The notes: generated by a model not told the origin, from the sequence alone. DNA of 64,000 nt from JBBQVS01 sp038211295 (GCA_038211295.1 JBBQVS010000010.1:17393-81392); one strand, 5' to 3'. Counted from the stretch's first letter, positions 41,943 to 50,805 are shown. Numbers and translations: made by a program.

Positions 41943-43610
41943 ATGCAGAAAACATTTTTTACGCAACGCCAACGCTTCTGGAACGGCTTTCTCGCGGGTC
42001 TTGGTGCTGGAAGTATCGCGACACTGCTGATGTTGCTTCTGAGTGTGACGTTCAACGGCGTCTCTTTACCGGAAGTCTTCGGCTCCGCCCTGACGCAGTT
42101 GATGTCACCGACAACCTTCGATGCATTGCATCAACTTATTGGTGGCGACGCCAAGCACTACTTTTTTTACTGTATTCTGGTTGGTCAATGCCTTGTGTTC
42201 GCGCTAAGCGGCGGCCTTTGTACACTCTTGCTGGGAAGATTTATAGCTAAAAAAACAGGGCAAGAAATGCTGAACTGGGGCGCGGGCCTTGTTCTGGCAC
42301 TACTGCTCTTGCTTGTCACAGGTCTTATGCTCTTACCACTCACAAAGGCGGGCCTATTCGGCTCACAACTGGGAATTGGCGCGGTCAACACAACGGTAAG
42401 TCTGGCAGTAGTAGGTCTGGTATTTGGCGGCACATTTGTCATGTTACAAAATCAAGCGGTTACGCGTTGGCAACGCCTGCTCGCATCCCCACTAGCAGTG
42501 CAGGCGAAGAGTGTGGCACGGCGCGAGATGATTATACGTGGTCTTCAGTTTGCCGGCCTCGGTGCGTTAGGGATACTGGCGGTGCGCTTTATCACCAGCG
42601 CGGGAAATGTTGTTGGCAACGGCGGTGGCGGTGGAGCCGCGACAGCACCGTCGTTGCTGCAACGCTTCCAAAAGAAGGTTACGCCTGTACCGACGCCAAA
42701 GTATGGCGATGTTCAACCCGCGCCACTTTTATCGAAAGAGGTTACGCCCAACGACCAGTATTATGTCGTTTCTAAAAACTTGTTTTCCGATCCAAGAGTC
42801 AACGGCGACACATGGCATCTCTCCGTGTCGGGTCAAATAGCTCAACCCTTCTCACTTTCTTACAACGATCTGCTGACATTGCCAACAAAAAAGCAATACG
42901 AGTCCATGATGTGTATTAGCAACGAAGTCGGCGGCCCCTACATGAGCAACGCGCTATGGGAGGGTATTCCCCTCGCCGATCTACTGGCACGCGGGGGCGC
43001 GATCAAAGCAGGTGCGACAAAAGTAGTGTTATACGCGGCAGACGATTATAGCGACAGTATCCACCTCACGAAAGCGTTGGAGCCGACAACGCTTCTGGCC
43101 TTGCGGATGAACGGAGCGACGTTGCCACAGGGACACGGCTTTCCACTGCGACTGCTGGTTCCCGGCATCTATGGTATGAAGCATGTTAAATGGATTACGC
43201 GCATCGAGGTTGTCAATTCCGATTTTCAAGGCTACTGGCAGCAACGTGGGTGGAGCGACCCCGCGCCGCTTCGACTGACCTCACGCATCGACATCCCACT
43301 TACGGGCGCAACGGTTGCAGCGAACAAGCCTGTCACGCTCGCGGGTGTTGCTTTTTCTGGCAACAAGGGTATCAGTCAGGTCGACGTAACCTTCGACAAT
43401 GGACAAACGTGGAATACAGCCACGCTTAAACAACCTCTATCCGACCTGACGTGGGTGCTATGGGAGCTGCCGTGGCAACCAAAAGCTGGTTCCTATACTG
43501 TAATTGTGCGAGCCATCGACATGCAAGGCAATATGCAGGATCCTACCCTCGCGCCTCCCTTGCCCGATGGCTCTTCGGGCTACCATAGCATCGTCGTAAC
43601 CGCGAAGTAA
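41943..43610 (+). CDS. Membrane-anchored molybdopterin oxidoreductase, sulfite-oxidase fold
   Basis: The 555-residue protein starts with four membrane helices (first about 150 residues) and a fifth near 200, then a glycine linker. A sulfite-oxidase-type molybdopterin domain follows (about 265-435), with the Mo-binding cysteine in SMMCISNEVGGPYMSNALWEG and the conserved PLRLLVPGIYGMKHVKWI. A dimerisation domain of the sulfite-oxidase kind (PVTLAGVAFSGNKGISQVDV) ends the protein. It is probably an exported-side enzyme held by its own helices; the substrate is unknown. The gene is divergent from padR, with the nested palindrome about 95 bp upstream. Confidence 0.88.
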   Translation: MQKTFFTQRQRFWNGFLAGLGAGSIATLLMLLLSVTFNGVSLPEVFGSALTQLMSPTTFDALHQLIGGDAKHYFFYCILVGQCLVFALSGGLCTLLLGRFIAKKTGQEMLNWGAGLVLALLLLLVTGLMLLPLTKAGLFGSQLGIGAVNTTVSLAVVGLVFGGTFVMLQNQAVTRWQRLLASPLAVQAKSVARREMIIRGLQFAGLGALGILAVRFITSAGNVVGNGGGGGAATAPSLLQRFQKKVTPVPTPKYGDVQPAPLLSKEVTPNDQYYVVSKNLFSDPRVNGDTWHLSVSGQIAQPFSLSYNDLLTLPTKKQYESMMCISNEVGGPYMSNALWEGIPLADLLARGGAIKAGATKVVLYAADDYSDSIHLTKALEPTTLLALRMNGATLPQGHGFPLRLLVPGIYGMKHVKWITRIEVVNSDFQGYWQQRGWSDPAPLRLTSRIDIPLTGATVAANKPVTLAGVAFSGNKGISQVDVTFDNGQTWNTATLKQPLSDLTWVLWELPWQPKAGSYTVIVRAIDMQGNMQDPTLAPPLPDGSSGYHSIVVTAK

Positions 43611-43627
43611 TTAGAATACAGCAATGT

Positions 43628-43657
43628 GAGTATGGGGACATATGTGTCCCCATACCT
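43628..43657. terminator. Bidirectional terminator hairpin
   Basis: TATGGGGACA pairs with TGTCCCCATA around TATG, with further GAG/CTC pairing outside one bulge. It sits between two convergent genes and is flanked by T-rich sequence on the right. Confidence 0.8.
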
Positions 43658-43658
43658 C

Positions 43659-45413
43659 TTATTTTTTGCCCAGTTTCGCCAGTACAGCACCTTTGAGCAG
43701 ATTTATCTCCTCGACCTTTAAGAGCAATACGCCTCCAAAGAACACCACTACCGCTAAGCCACCCGCGACAACTACGGTTAAGAACGAGCCGAGCAGCGTA
43801 TCTAGCGAAAAGAGATGTATATGTGCGAGTACCTTCTGTGCGCCCCATGCAGCACCTACCATTACCGCCGTCACAGCGAGAACTTTCAATACCGTTGGAA
43901 TGGTTTCGCGAATGCGAATTGAGCCAATCGCGAAGCGTAGCAAGAACAAGAGAATTATTGCATGTAGCGAGTTCTGCACCGTATTTGCTAACGCAAGCAT
44001 TGGCATTCCCAGCACCGTCTCACTAAATGGCAACGCAACAGCAAAATAGCCAAGCATACTCACAAAGAGGACAACCACCGGAATGATTGTATTTTTGCGG
44101 GCATAAAAGGCCGCAATCAATAACTGATCCATCGCCACAAAAGGCAGTTGGTAGGCATAATTTTGTAGCGCGATAGCGGTCAGATGAGCGTTCGCGGTTG
44201 TATAGTTGTGATGACGAAATACCAGATCGATAATCGGGTTTTGCAGCACAATCAGACCTGCCGCTGCTGGAATCATCAGCAACAGGCCGAGGCGGAAGCC
44301 AAGGAGTAACGTCTCTTTGAAGCGTTCATCGTTGCGCTCACGAACGTGTTGGGAGAGCGTGGGCAGAACTGCGAACGAGAGCGCAGCGGCTACAAGGCCA
44401 ATTGGAAACTGTATCAGCGTAGTTGCGGAGCGCAACGCCGCGTTGTTTGCTTCGCCACACCCTTTCAAGCTCGTCGCAAAGGGCAGACAGTGAGAACTTA
44501 CCGCGAGATACTGGTCAAAATAGATCAGCGCGGTACTCACCAGGAAGCTTACCGCGACGGGGCCATACAGCCGTAGAATACGGCGTATCGCTGGATGTTT
44601 GAGGTCAAGCACGAACATATAGCCAAAACGCTGACGGCGCAGACCTGGAATGAGCAACACGACCTCGCCCAACGCGCCAAGCAGTACGCCAAATGCGATG
44701 CCCAGATTGCCATATCTTTGTTCACCAATCAACGAACCGCCAATCGCCCCAATGATGATGCCTACATGATAGGAGGCAGTGGCAAAGGCGGGCCAGCCAA
44801 ACTCTTTTAGCGAGTAGAGCGCGGCAAGCAAGACAGCGAAAGGGCCAAGCGCAATCAGCGAAAAGAAAATAATTTGCGACAGGTGCAACGTCAGCGTGCG
44901 TCCCTCTGGCGTGTAGCCTTTCAGCACGACATTTACAAAAAGTGGAGAAAGAAAAAAGAGAAAGCAGAGAGAGGCAACGAGCATAATTAGCCCGACGAGA
45001 TTGACCAGCGTAAATACTAAACGACGCAGTTCATCGCGCTTTTCCGGTGTGGCATAATCCGTGAATGTTGGAATGAGCGCACCCGACACAGAGCCATTCA
45101 CCAGAAAGTCGTTGAAGGTTTGCGCCGGCAGAATCGCGGAATAGAACGGCCCTGCGACCTGTGAGCCAAAACTCGTGATAACCACCGTGCGTACCATGCC
45201 TAACAAGCTGCTACCGAGGTTGCCCAGCATTACGAAGCCAGCCGATTTCACGAGTTGTCGCCGTTCGCTCGGCACCGACTCGCCTATCTCAAGCGGTGCA
45301 AGCTCGACGAGTTGTTCCGCCTGTGGCGTCTGCTCCGCCATCGTAATCTCTGCTGCCACAACGGGAAGTATTTCGTTCTCTGTAGTAGGTTTATCTATTG
45401 CATCTTTTGCCAT
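43659..45413 (-). CDS. murJ: Lipid II flippase MurJ (MviN family)
   Basis: MurJ moves lipid-linked wall or glycan precursors across the membrane. The 584-residue protein has about 14 hydrophobic helices with the family landmarks GNLGSSLLGMVRTVVITSFG, AQTFNDFLVNGSVSGALIPTFTDY, ALYSLKEFGWPAFATASYHVG and RSATTLIQFPIGLVAAALSFAVLPTLS. It has an acidic 45-residue N-terminal extension. It is the last gene of the operon that contains heptose-1-phosphate and WecG-type enzymes, which suggests it could also export a surface-glycan intermediate, although the wall role is the default. Confidence 0.93.
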   Translation of the reverse strand: MAKDAIDKPTTENEILPVVAAEITMAEQTPQAEQLVELAPLEIGESVPSERRQLVKSAGFVMLGNLGSSLLGMVRTVVITSFGSQVAGPFYSAILPAQTFNDFLVNGSVSGALIPTFTDYATPEKRDELRRLVFTLVNLVGLIMLVASLCFLFFLSPLFVNVVLKGYTPEGRTLTLHLSQIIFFSLIALGPFAVLLAALYSLKEFGWPAFATASYHVGIIIGAIGGSLIGEQRYGNLGIAFGVLLGALGEVVLLIPGLRRQRFGYMFVLDLKHPAIRRILRLYGPVAVSFLVSTALIYFDQYLAVSSHCLPFATSLKGCGEANNAALRSATTLIQFPIGLVAAALSFAVLPTLSQHVRERNDERFKETLLLGFRLGLLLMIPAAAGLIVLQNPIIDLVFRHHNYTTANAHLTAIALQNYAYQLPFVAMDQLLIAAFYARKNTIIPVVVLFVSMLGYFAVALPFSETVLGMPMLALANTVQNSLHAIILLFLLRFAIGSIRIRETIPTVLKVLAVTAVMVGAAWGAQKVLAHIHLFSLDTLLGSFLTVVVAGGLAVVVFFGGVLLLKVEEINLLKGAVLAKLGKK

Positions 45414-45419
45414 ATAGAG

Positions 45420-45926
45420 TTATTCTCCGCGTATCTTCGCAATCAACGCCGTCGTTGAGTGGTTTGGTAAATACGAAATCAGTTGTACGGTGCCACCATA
45501 GCTCTGCACTACTTTCGCCTCTGGTAAACGGTTCGGGTCAAACGCGCCATTGGGCGTGCTGGCATAGTCGCCGCCCTTGATATAAATAAGTGGTCGCAAC
45601 GCCTCGATCAATGCACTCGCGGTTGGTTCATCGAAGATGGTCACATAATCAATACAGCTTAGGGCCGCCAGAATCTCGGCGCGTTCTAACTCTGGCACAT
45701 AGGGCCGTCCCGGCCCTTTGAGTCGCTGTGTGCTTGCATCACTATTGAGGCCCAGCACCAGAAAGTCGCCGCGCTTGCGTGCCTCTTGCAGATAGCGCAC
45801 ATGGCCTAGATGCAGAAGGTCGAAGCAGCCATTGGTGAATATGCCCCACTCGCCCGCATCCTGCCGACTCCGCACCTTCTCGGCAAGCTCGTCGCGCCTG
45901 AAATATTTCCGTAATGTTGTATTCAT
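45420..45926 (-). CDS. D-beta-D-heptose 1-phosphate adenylyltransferase (RfaE2/HldE C-domain)
   Basis: A 168-residue nucleotidyltransferase: IFTNGCFDLLHLGHVRYLQ (with the H-x-G-H site), LVLGLNSDASTQRLKGPGRP and the late YKGGDYA-like IYIKGGDYAST. It adds AMP to heptose-1-phosphate in the ADP-heptose pathway. In E. coli this domain is fused to the kinase as HldE; here they are separate neighbouring genes. It lies 6 bp before murJ and 34 bp after the kinase gene. Confidence 0.9.
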   Translation of the reverse strand: MNTTLRKYFRRDELAEKVRSRQDAGEWGIFTNGCFDLLHLGHVRYLQEARKRGDFLVLGLNSDASTQRLKGPGRPYVPELERAEILAALSCIDYVTIFDEPTASALIEALRPLIYIKGGDYASTPNGAFDPNRLPEAKVVQSYGGTVQLISYLPNHSTTALIAKIRGE

Positions 45927-45960
45927 GCATTTTTCTCTACAATGTTAGACGGACGAGAAG

Positions 45961-46998
45961 TTATTTCTCGCCCAGAACCAGATGCAGCAATTCCTGTGGT
46001 GTATTGCTTGCCGCGCCCAATCGTCGTACAACAAGAGCCGCCGCCGCGTTCGCGAGATATGCCGCCTCCACCTTGCTCGCGCCCGCCGTAAGCGCGAGCG
46101 TGAAGGTCGCTGCGACTGTATCGCCGGCTCCATTTGTATCAACGATCTCGCTGGCGTTTGGGAGCGGGTACGTGGGGAAATGCGTGGGCGGTGTTCCCGC
46201 CTCGAATAAACTCATCCCTTCGCGTCCGCGCGTTATCAACACGCTCTTCGCATTACTTCCTTGTAACAAACGTTGCCCAGCATCATCCAACTCTGCGGGT
46301 GTTTTGATGGTCATGCCAAGCGTGGACTCCGCCTCCGGTTGGTTCGGCGTCAAAGCGGTCACGCCCTGAAAACGGAAAAGCGAACGGTGCGAGTCAACCA
46401 CAATCACCTTGTTCAAGGTGCGTGCGAGAGGGATACACGTCTCGATAATATCGGGGCTAATCACGCCATTTTCATAATCCGAAAGTACCACTGCGTCGAT
46501 TGTCGGCAGCATCTCTTTGATGTACTCAAGAATATGTTCTTTACATAATGCAGATATATCCGATGTGTCTACGCGGTCTATTCGCACAATATGCTGCTGC
46601 ACAATTTGCGGACTGCCCGCCATGATGCGCGTCTTGGTCGAGGTGGGGCGTGTTGGATCAGTAAATAAGCCCTCGTGATGCATTCCGAGAGTCGCAACCG
46701 CACTACGCAACTCCGCGCCGGGACCATCATTGCCGATTACGCCCGCGAGCAGAACCTCGCCCGCGAGCGAGCGTACATTTACCGCGACATTGGTCGCGCC
46801 GCCGGGAATGGTGCGCTCTTCGTCCAGTTCAAGAATGAGTACGGGAGCCTCGCGTGAAATGCGGGTCGGGCGTCCAATCAGGTACTGGTCGGCGACCATA
46901 TCGCCAATTACCAGGACGCGCTTCCCCTTGAAGCCTTCGATAAGTGAACGCAGCCGCGCAGCCGTAATGGTTGTGAGATGTGGCGTTTCCGGTATCAT
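45961..46998 (-). CDS. D-beta-D-heptose 7-phosphate kinase (RfaE1/HldE N-domain), PfkB family
   Basis: The 345-residue PfkB-type kinase has KGKRVLVIGDMVADQYLIGRP near the start, PGGATNVAVNVRSLAGEVLL, RTKTRIMAGSPQIVQQH-like residues (TKTRIMAGSPQIVQQHIVRI) and the catalytic DTNGAGDTVAATFTLALTAG. It phosphorylates heptose-7-phosphate at C1. I set the start at 46998, where GGAGGAAACGGT precedes ATG; the long open frame beyond it lies over the preceding gene. It overlaps that gene by 4 bp. GmhA and GmhB equivalents are not in this window. Confidence 0.9.
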   Translation of the reverse strand: MIPETPHLTTITAARLRSLIEGFKGKRVLVIGDMVADQYLIGRPTRISREAPVLILELDEERTIPGGATNVAVNVRSLAGEVLLAGVIGNDGPGAELRSAVATLGMHHEGLFTDPTRPTSTKTRIMAGSPQIVQQHIVRIDRVDTSDISALCKEHILEYIKEMLPTIDAVVLSDYENGVISPDIIETCIPLARTLNKVIVVDSHRSLFRFQGVTALTPNQPEAESTLGMTIKTPAELDDAGQRLLQGSNAKSVLITRGREGMSLFEAGTPPTHFPTYPLPNASEIVDTNGAGDTVAATFTLALTAGASKVEAAYLANAAAALVVRRLGAASNTPQELLHLVLGEK

Positions 46999-47792
46999 AC
47001 CGTTTCCTCCTGCCCTTGCCGTCCTTTGCGTGCGACTAGTAGCATAAAGCGTGGTATCGCCAGCATTCGCCGCAACCGCCAGGGTTCGCGGTACAGCCTG
47101 TAGAGCCATTCCAGGCCCATGCGCTGCATCCATACAGGTGCGCGTAGTTGGCGACCTGAAAGAAAATCGTAGGCTCCACCGACGCCCATTGCTACCGAGG
47201 CAGGCAGCCGCGCCAGATTTCGCGCAATCCACAACTCTTGCGCGGGTGCCCCATATGCCACACACAACACATCCGTCTGCGCCACGCGGATACGCTCAAT
47301 AAGCGCGTCCTCTTGGGCAGATGACGGCGAACCGGCGTAGGTTCCAGCGATCAGCAGGTCGGGCGCGAGTACCTGTAGACGGGCCGCGGCCTCTTCCGCG
47401 ATGCCGGGGGCGGCACCCAACAAGTAGAGTCGATAGCCTTTGAGCGAACACAGTTTCGCAAGTTCGACCAGCGTATCGGTGCCAGTCACCCGTTCGGGCG
47501 TTGGCTTGCCCAGGTAGCGCGTCGCCCACACAATGCCGATACCGTCCGCGACAACGAGCGCGGCATGATTGATAACCTGTCTAAAGACGCTGTTTTGTTG
47601 CGCCATCATCACAAATTCCGTGTTGACGGTTACGATCTGTTGACATGGAAGCGGTTCAGAGCTTTTGCGTGTGCGTTCGACAAGTTGATCTATATACGCT
47701 ATCGCTTGCTGCTGCGCGATGCGGTCAACACGCACGCCTAAAAGAGATACTGATTCAGAGACTTGAGGCATAGGAAATATTTTTATTGACAT
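46995..47792 (-). CDS. WecG/TagA/CpsF-family glycosyltransferase
   Basis: A 265-residue transferase of the family that adds N-acetylmannosamine(-uronate) or a related sugar to an undecaprenyl-linked acceptor. Landmarks are VTVNTEFVMMAQQN, VADGIGIVWATRYLGKPTPERVTGTD, LGAAPGIAEEAAARLQ and YGAPAQELWIARNLARLPASVAMGVGGAYDFLSG. It is followed with a 4-bp overlap by the heptose kinase and preceded by a DUF503 gene 7 bp away. The context suggests assembly of a wall-linked or surface glycan. Confidence 0.92.
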   Translation of the reverse strand: MSIKIFPMPQVSESVSLLGVRVDRIAQQQAIAYIDQLVERTRKSSEPLPCQQIVTVNTEFVMMAQQNSVFRQVINHAALVVADGIGIVWATRYLGKPTPERVTGTDTLVELAKLCSLKGYRLYLLGAAPGIAEEAAARLQVLAPDLLIAGTYAGSPSSAQEDALIERIRVAQTDVLCVAYGAPAQELWIARNLARLPASVAMGVGGAYDFLSGRQLRAPVWMQRMGLEWLYRLYREPWRLRRMLAIPRFMLLVARKGRQGQEETV

Positions 47793-47799
47793 ATATTTT

Positions 47800-48090
47800 T
47801 CACCAGGTAATTATATCTATTTCGACATTCGAGATCACCACATCTGGACGTGTCTCTTCTATATAACGTTGCACGCTCTCAAGTATCTCACTAGCGTGCT
47901 TTTTGCTATTACTTACGCAGCTTACCCCCAATTTCGCGCTCTGCCAGAGGTCTTGATCCTCGACCTCGGCAATCGCGACCTCAAAATGGTTGCGTACCCT
48001 CGCCATCACGGATTTGATAACCTGCCATTTGTCCTTCAAAGAGTGGCAATCCGGCAGACCCAGTGTTATTTCAGATGCGCCTATTATCAT
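47800..48090 (-). CDS. DUF503 protein, first gene of the envelope-glycan operon
   Basis: A 96-residue DUF503 protein: MIIGASEITLGLPDCHSLKDKWQVIKSVMARV, FEVAIAEVEDQDLWQSAKLGVSCVSN and a late DVVISNVEIDIITW. The fold is ferredoxin-like and the role is unknown; in other bacteria it often lies near rbfA. The ATG at 48090 lies only 7 nt after TATAAT on the minus strand, so the transcript is probably leaderless. A start 12 codons upstream would lie before the promoter and is rejected. Confidence 0.87.
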   Translation of the reverse strand: MIIGASEITLGLPDCHSLKDKWQVIKSVMARVRNHFEVAIAEVEDQDLWQSAKLGVSCVSNSKKHASEILESVQRYIEETRPDVVISNVEIDIITW

Positions 48091-48097
48091 GAAACGA

Positions 48098-48126
48098 ATT
48101 ATAGCAGGGGAGCATGTAAGGGGCAA
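48098..48126 (-). promoter_or_regulatory. Promoter predicted to make a leaderless mRNA for DUF503 and the operon
   Basis: On the minus strand, TTGCCC (48121-48126), a 17-bp spacer and TATAAT (48098-48103) are followed after 7 nt by the ATG. No ribosome site is present between. Confidence 0.75.
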
Positions 48127-48139
48127 GGGGGTGCGAGGC

Positions 48140-48169
48140 TTGCCCGTCTCTTCCTATCTCTGGTACAAT
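48140..48169 (+). promoter_or_regulatory. Promoter before upp
   Basis: TTGCCC (48140-48145), an 18-bp spacer and TACAAT (48164-48169) precede upp by about 38 bp. It is divergent from the DUF503 promoter. Confidence 0.65.
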
Positions 48170-48206
48170 GTCATGTTGAGAGAACGAATAAGGAGAACGA
48201 TACATC

Positions 48207-48893
48207 ATGCCTAATAATAAACCAATGAAGGATGTCGCGCAACCAACGCGTGATGAGGCTCGCGTCCTACCGCGCGTTCACATTTCAACACATCCTGTCA
48301 TGGCGCACAAAGTTACCGCACTGCGCGATAAGCAGACGCAACCGCCAGATTTCTACCGCCTCGTCAAAGAGATTGGGGCCTTGCTTGCGTATGAAGCCAC
48401 GTCAAGTTTAGCTCTGGAAACATATAGAATTGAAACACCGCTTATGCAGATAGAAGGTAGCCGTCTCGCGGGTGGAATTGGCATCACCCCCATCTTACGA
48501 GCCGGACTTGGGCTTGCCGAGGGCTTCCGTGAGGTTATTCCAGACGCGCAGGTCTGGCATCTTGGCTTGCGGCGCGACGAGCGGACGCTACAGGCGGAAG
48601 AATACTATAACCGCCTACCACATAAAGTTGATTTGCAAGTTTGCTATGCCGTTGACCCGATGCTTGCAACCGGCGGGTCTGCCATCGATGCAATCAACAT
48701 CCTTAAAAAACGAAGTATTCCGCGCATCTCCTATATAGGCATCCTCGCCGCGCCCTATGGCGTGCAACGACTTGTGCAGGCACATCCCGACATAGAGATT
48801 TATATAGCCGCGCTTGACGAACGATTGAATGATGTTGGCTATATCGTGCCAGGACTGGGCGATGCCGGAGACCGCCAATTCGGAACATTTTAA
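48207..48893 (+). CDS. upp: Uracil phosphoribosyltransferase
   Basis: Upp salvages uracil to UMP with PRPP. The 228-residue protein has the family features STHPVMAHKVTALRDKQT, PILRAGLGLAEGFREVIPDA, the PRPP loop DPMLATGGSAIDAINILKK and a closing YIVPGLGDAGDRQFGTF with the uracil-binding Gly-Asp-Ala. An N-terminal extension of about 20 residues is longer than in E. coli (208 residues). AAGGAG precedes the ATG. The next gene is a small membrane protein 18 bp later. Confidence 0.96.
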   Translation: MPNNKPMKDVAQPTRDEARVLPRVHISTHPVMAHKVTALRDKQTQPPDFYRLVKEIGALLAYEATSSLALETYRIETPLMQIEGSRLAGGIGITPILRAGLGLAEGFREVIPDAQVWHLGLRRDERTLQAEEYYNRLPHKVDLQVCYAVDPMLATGGSAIDAINILKKRSIPRISYIGILAAPYGVQRLVQAHPDIEIYIAALDERLNDVGYIVPGLGDAGDRQFGTF

Positions 48894-48911
48894 GAGAGAG
48901 CAAACAATACC

Positions 48912-49430
48912 ATGTTTCCAATACAACCCGAACCATCTTCAGAAGAGTTTGCACGCAGACGAATGGAGGATGAGACAGTCTCTAGTGTACCCCTGCACTC
49001 ACAGCAGGAAGTCCTACCTTCAGGAGGAGAGGAACAACCCTATCCAGCAACCTACGGGAGTATTCCAGAGAGTACCGAGGTAACGATGGTTCTGAGAGAG
49101 GAGGAACACCCGACATCATCGACAGCAGAGGTTACGTTACCACCAGAGGCTCAGGGTGAAGCGAATGGCGGCCCACTTGGCTGTTGCCTCGGTACTATCG
49201 TCGGGCTTTTTCTGACCATCCTCCTCCTGCTCGGTTTCTCTATTCTGCTATCCAATGGCGGCGTCCTCGGCTTCGCTACCATTCCGTTCATAGTCGCGGG
49301 TACTATCGCGGGCGGCTTCGGCGGATGGAAAATTGGCAAGAGCGTCTTCAAAGAATATCAACCACCGATTGTAAAACGGCAAGTGCGTGTGGGAGCAAAG
49401 AAAAAAAAGAAAAGAAAAGTACAGGTGTAA
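48912..49430 (+). CDS. Membrane protein with acidic N-terminus and basic C-terminus
   Basis: A 172-residue protein with an 85-residue Glu/Ser/Pro-rich N-terminal region, two hydrophobic segments (CCLGTIVGLFLTILLLLGFSILL and GFATIPFIVAGTIAGGFGGW) and a basic tail with six consecutive lysine/arginine residues near the end. No family is recognised. It follows upp closely and ends in a strong terminator, so the two may share a transcript. Confidence 0.65.
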   Translation: MFPIQPEPSSEEFARRRMEDETVSSVPLHSQQEVLPSGGEEQPYPATYGSIPESTEVTMVLREEEHPTSSTAEVTLPPEAQGEANGGPLGCCLGTIVGLFLTILLLLGFSILLSNGGVLGFATIPFIVAGTIAGGFGGWKIGKSVFKEYQPPIVKRQVRVGAKKKKKRKVQV

Positions 49431-49432
49431 GC

Positions 49433-49472
49433 AAAAGGCGAGCCAGTGAATATGTCCACTAGCTCGCCTTTT
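49433..49472. terminator. Bidirectional intrinsic terminator
   Basis: AAAAGGCGAGC pairs with GCTCGCCTTTT (11 bp), with four more inner pairs after one mismatch. It lies just after the stop of the gene at 48912 and 18 bp before the stop of the opposing lipoprotein gene. Confidence 0.88.
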
Positions 49473-49490
49473 CGTTATATCAGGGGCAAC

Positions 49491-50555
49491 TTATGAAATC
49501 TTGTCTGGTACTACCAGTGTACCGGCCTTAATCTGGCTTGCGAAATCCTCGGCCTTTGCCTTCACGCTATCAGGCAGGCCCGTGACGATGGTTGCGTAGC
49601 CAACGCCGTCATGTGCGAGGTCAAATGGGGCAGGCTTGTTAGAAAACGCGCCGTCCTCGGAATTCTTGATCGTATCGTATACCGCAACATCGACACGCTT
49701 CAACGCGCTGGTTACGACGCTCGAATAAAGTGAACCTTGATCGGCATCGACTCCAATGCCGAAGACGTTCTTCGAGTTCGCGGCATCGAGCGAGCCAACG
49801 CCACAACCGCCTGCAACCTGAAACACAATGTCAGCTTTGTCATTGTTGATGCGACTATTGGCGATATCTTTACACTTCGCGGTATCGGTGAAGCTCTGCG
49901 AAAAGTTCACCAGAACCTTGACCGCCGGATTGACCTTCTGGGCGCAATACTTATAGCCTGCGATATAGTGATCAACAGGTGGAATGTCGAGGCCACCAAC
50001 GGCAAGAATAGTGTTGTTGCCAAGCAATTTAGAAATTTTCGCCTTGCCTTCTGTCTCCATCTGGCCCGCGATGGCTCCCACGAGACAACCAGCCTCTTGC
50101 TCTTTGAAGAAAAGCGGCGCGACGTTTGGCAGGTTATCACAGTTGCCCTTTGCGTCAGTGGCACACCCATCGATGATGCCGAACTTCTTAGAGGGATACT
50201 GTTTCGCGACACTATCGAGGGGTTGCTGCATCAAGAACCCTACCGCGATCACAAGGTCGGCAACCTGCGCCGCCTGCGTCAGGTTTGTCACGTAATCGTT
50301 CTGTGAATTGGTCTGGATAACCTTTTCCTTGAAGCCATACTGCTGCTCTGCCTTTTGATAGCCCATATAGGCAAGGTGGTTAAAACCATTATCGTTCAAG
50401 CCACCAATGTCTGTGACCAGAGCCACTTTGACGGATGCCTTTGGTGTTGAGCCAGCACTAGTGCCGGGGTTGCTGGTCGTGCCACCACTTCCACAGGCCA
50501 CGAGTAGGAGAGAGAAGAGCGCAAGAAGCGACATGACTTTCGCGAGACTACGCAT
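49491..50555 (-). CDS. BMP/Med-family ABC-type substrate-binding lipoprotein
   Basis: From the ATG at 50555 the protein has 354 residues. A signal peptide with lipobox LLVACGSGG (cysteine near residue 21) is followed by a Ser/Thr/Gly linker and a BMP-type binding domain: KVALVTDIGGLNDNGFNHLAY, LVIAVGFLMQQPLDSVAKQYPSKKF, VDHYIAGYKYCAQKVNPAVKV, then FGIGVDADQGSLYSSVVTSALKRVDVAVYDTI. BMP family lipoproteins bind purine nucleosides for ABC import. No ATPase or permease genes lie beside it. AAAGGA lies upstream; the longer frame would hide the signal peptide. Confidence 0.9.
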   Translation of the reverse strand: MRSLAKVMSLLALFSLLLVACGSGGTTSNPGTSAGSTPKASVKVALVTDIGGLNDNGFNHLAYMGYQKAEQQYGFKEKVIQTNSQNDYVTNLTQAAQVADLVIAVGFLMQQPLDSVAKQYPSKKFGIIDGCATDAKGNCDNLPNVAPLFFKEQEAGCLVGAIAGQMETEGKAKISKLLGNNTILAVGGLDIPPVDHYIAGYKYCAQKVNPAVKVLVNFSQSFTDTAKCKDIANSRINNDKADIVFQVAGGCGVGSLDAANSKNVFGIGVDADQGSLYSSVVTSALKRVDVAVYDTIKNSEDGAFSNKPAPFDLAHDGVGYATIVTGLPDSVKAKAEDFASQIKAGTLVVPDKIS

Positions 50556-50753
50556 GAGATAGGGTCCTTTCTTTTCTCGAACAGGAGAATAAACCAGTAA
50601 AGAGCAGATTATGTAATGTCTGTACCTACACAGAAACGCACCGTAGTAGAAGCTACCCGCCCTCAAATAGACCAGTGGCGGGCGAGTTTATTCTGCTACG
50701 ATGCTATACATCTACTAAACATACGTTGTAAGATAGGAAAACCTCTCAAAAAA

Positions 50754-50805
50754 GCACAAGTGCAGGGTCTGGAAATAGTGACATTTCCAGACCCTGCACT
50801 TGTGC
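50754..50805 (-). terminator. Perfect 23-bp terminator of the NYN-domain gene
   Basis: Arms 50754-50776 and 50783-50805 are perfectly complementary with the loop AGTGAC. On the minus strand the hairpin is followed by a T-run. The rest of 50556-50753 is the upstream region of the lipoprotein gene. Confidence 0.92.

Noticed and set aside
46999..47265. Upstream extension of the heptose kinase frame
   Set aside because: The extra 89 codons lie entirely over the WecG-type gene, and the GGAGGAAACGGT site marks the ATG at 46998.
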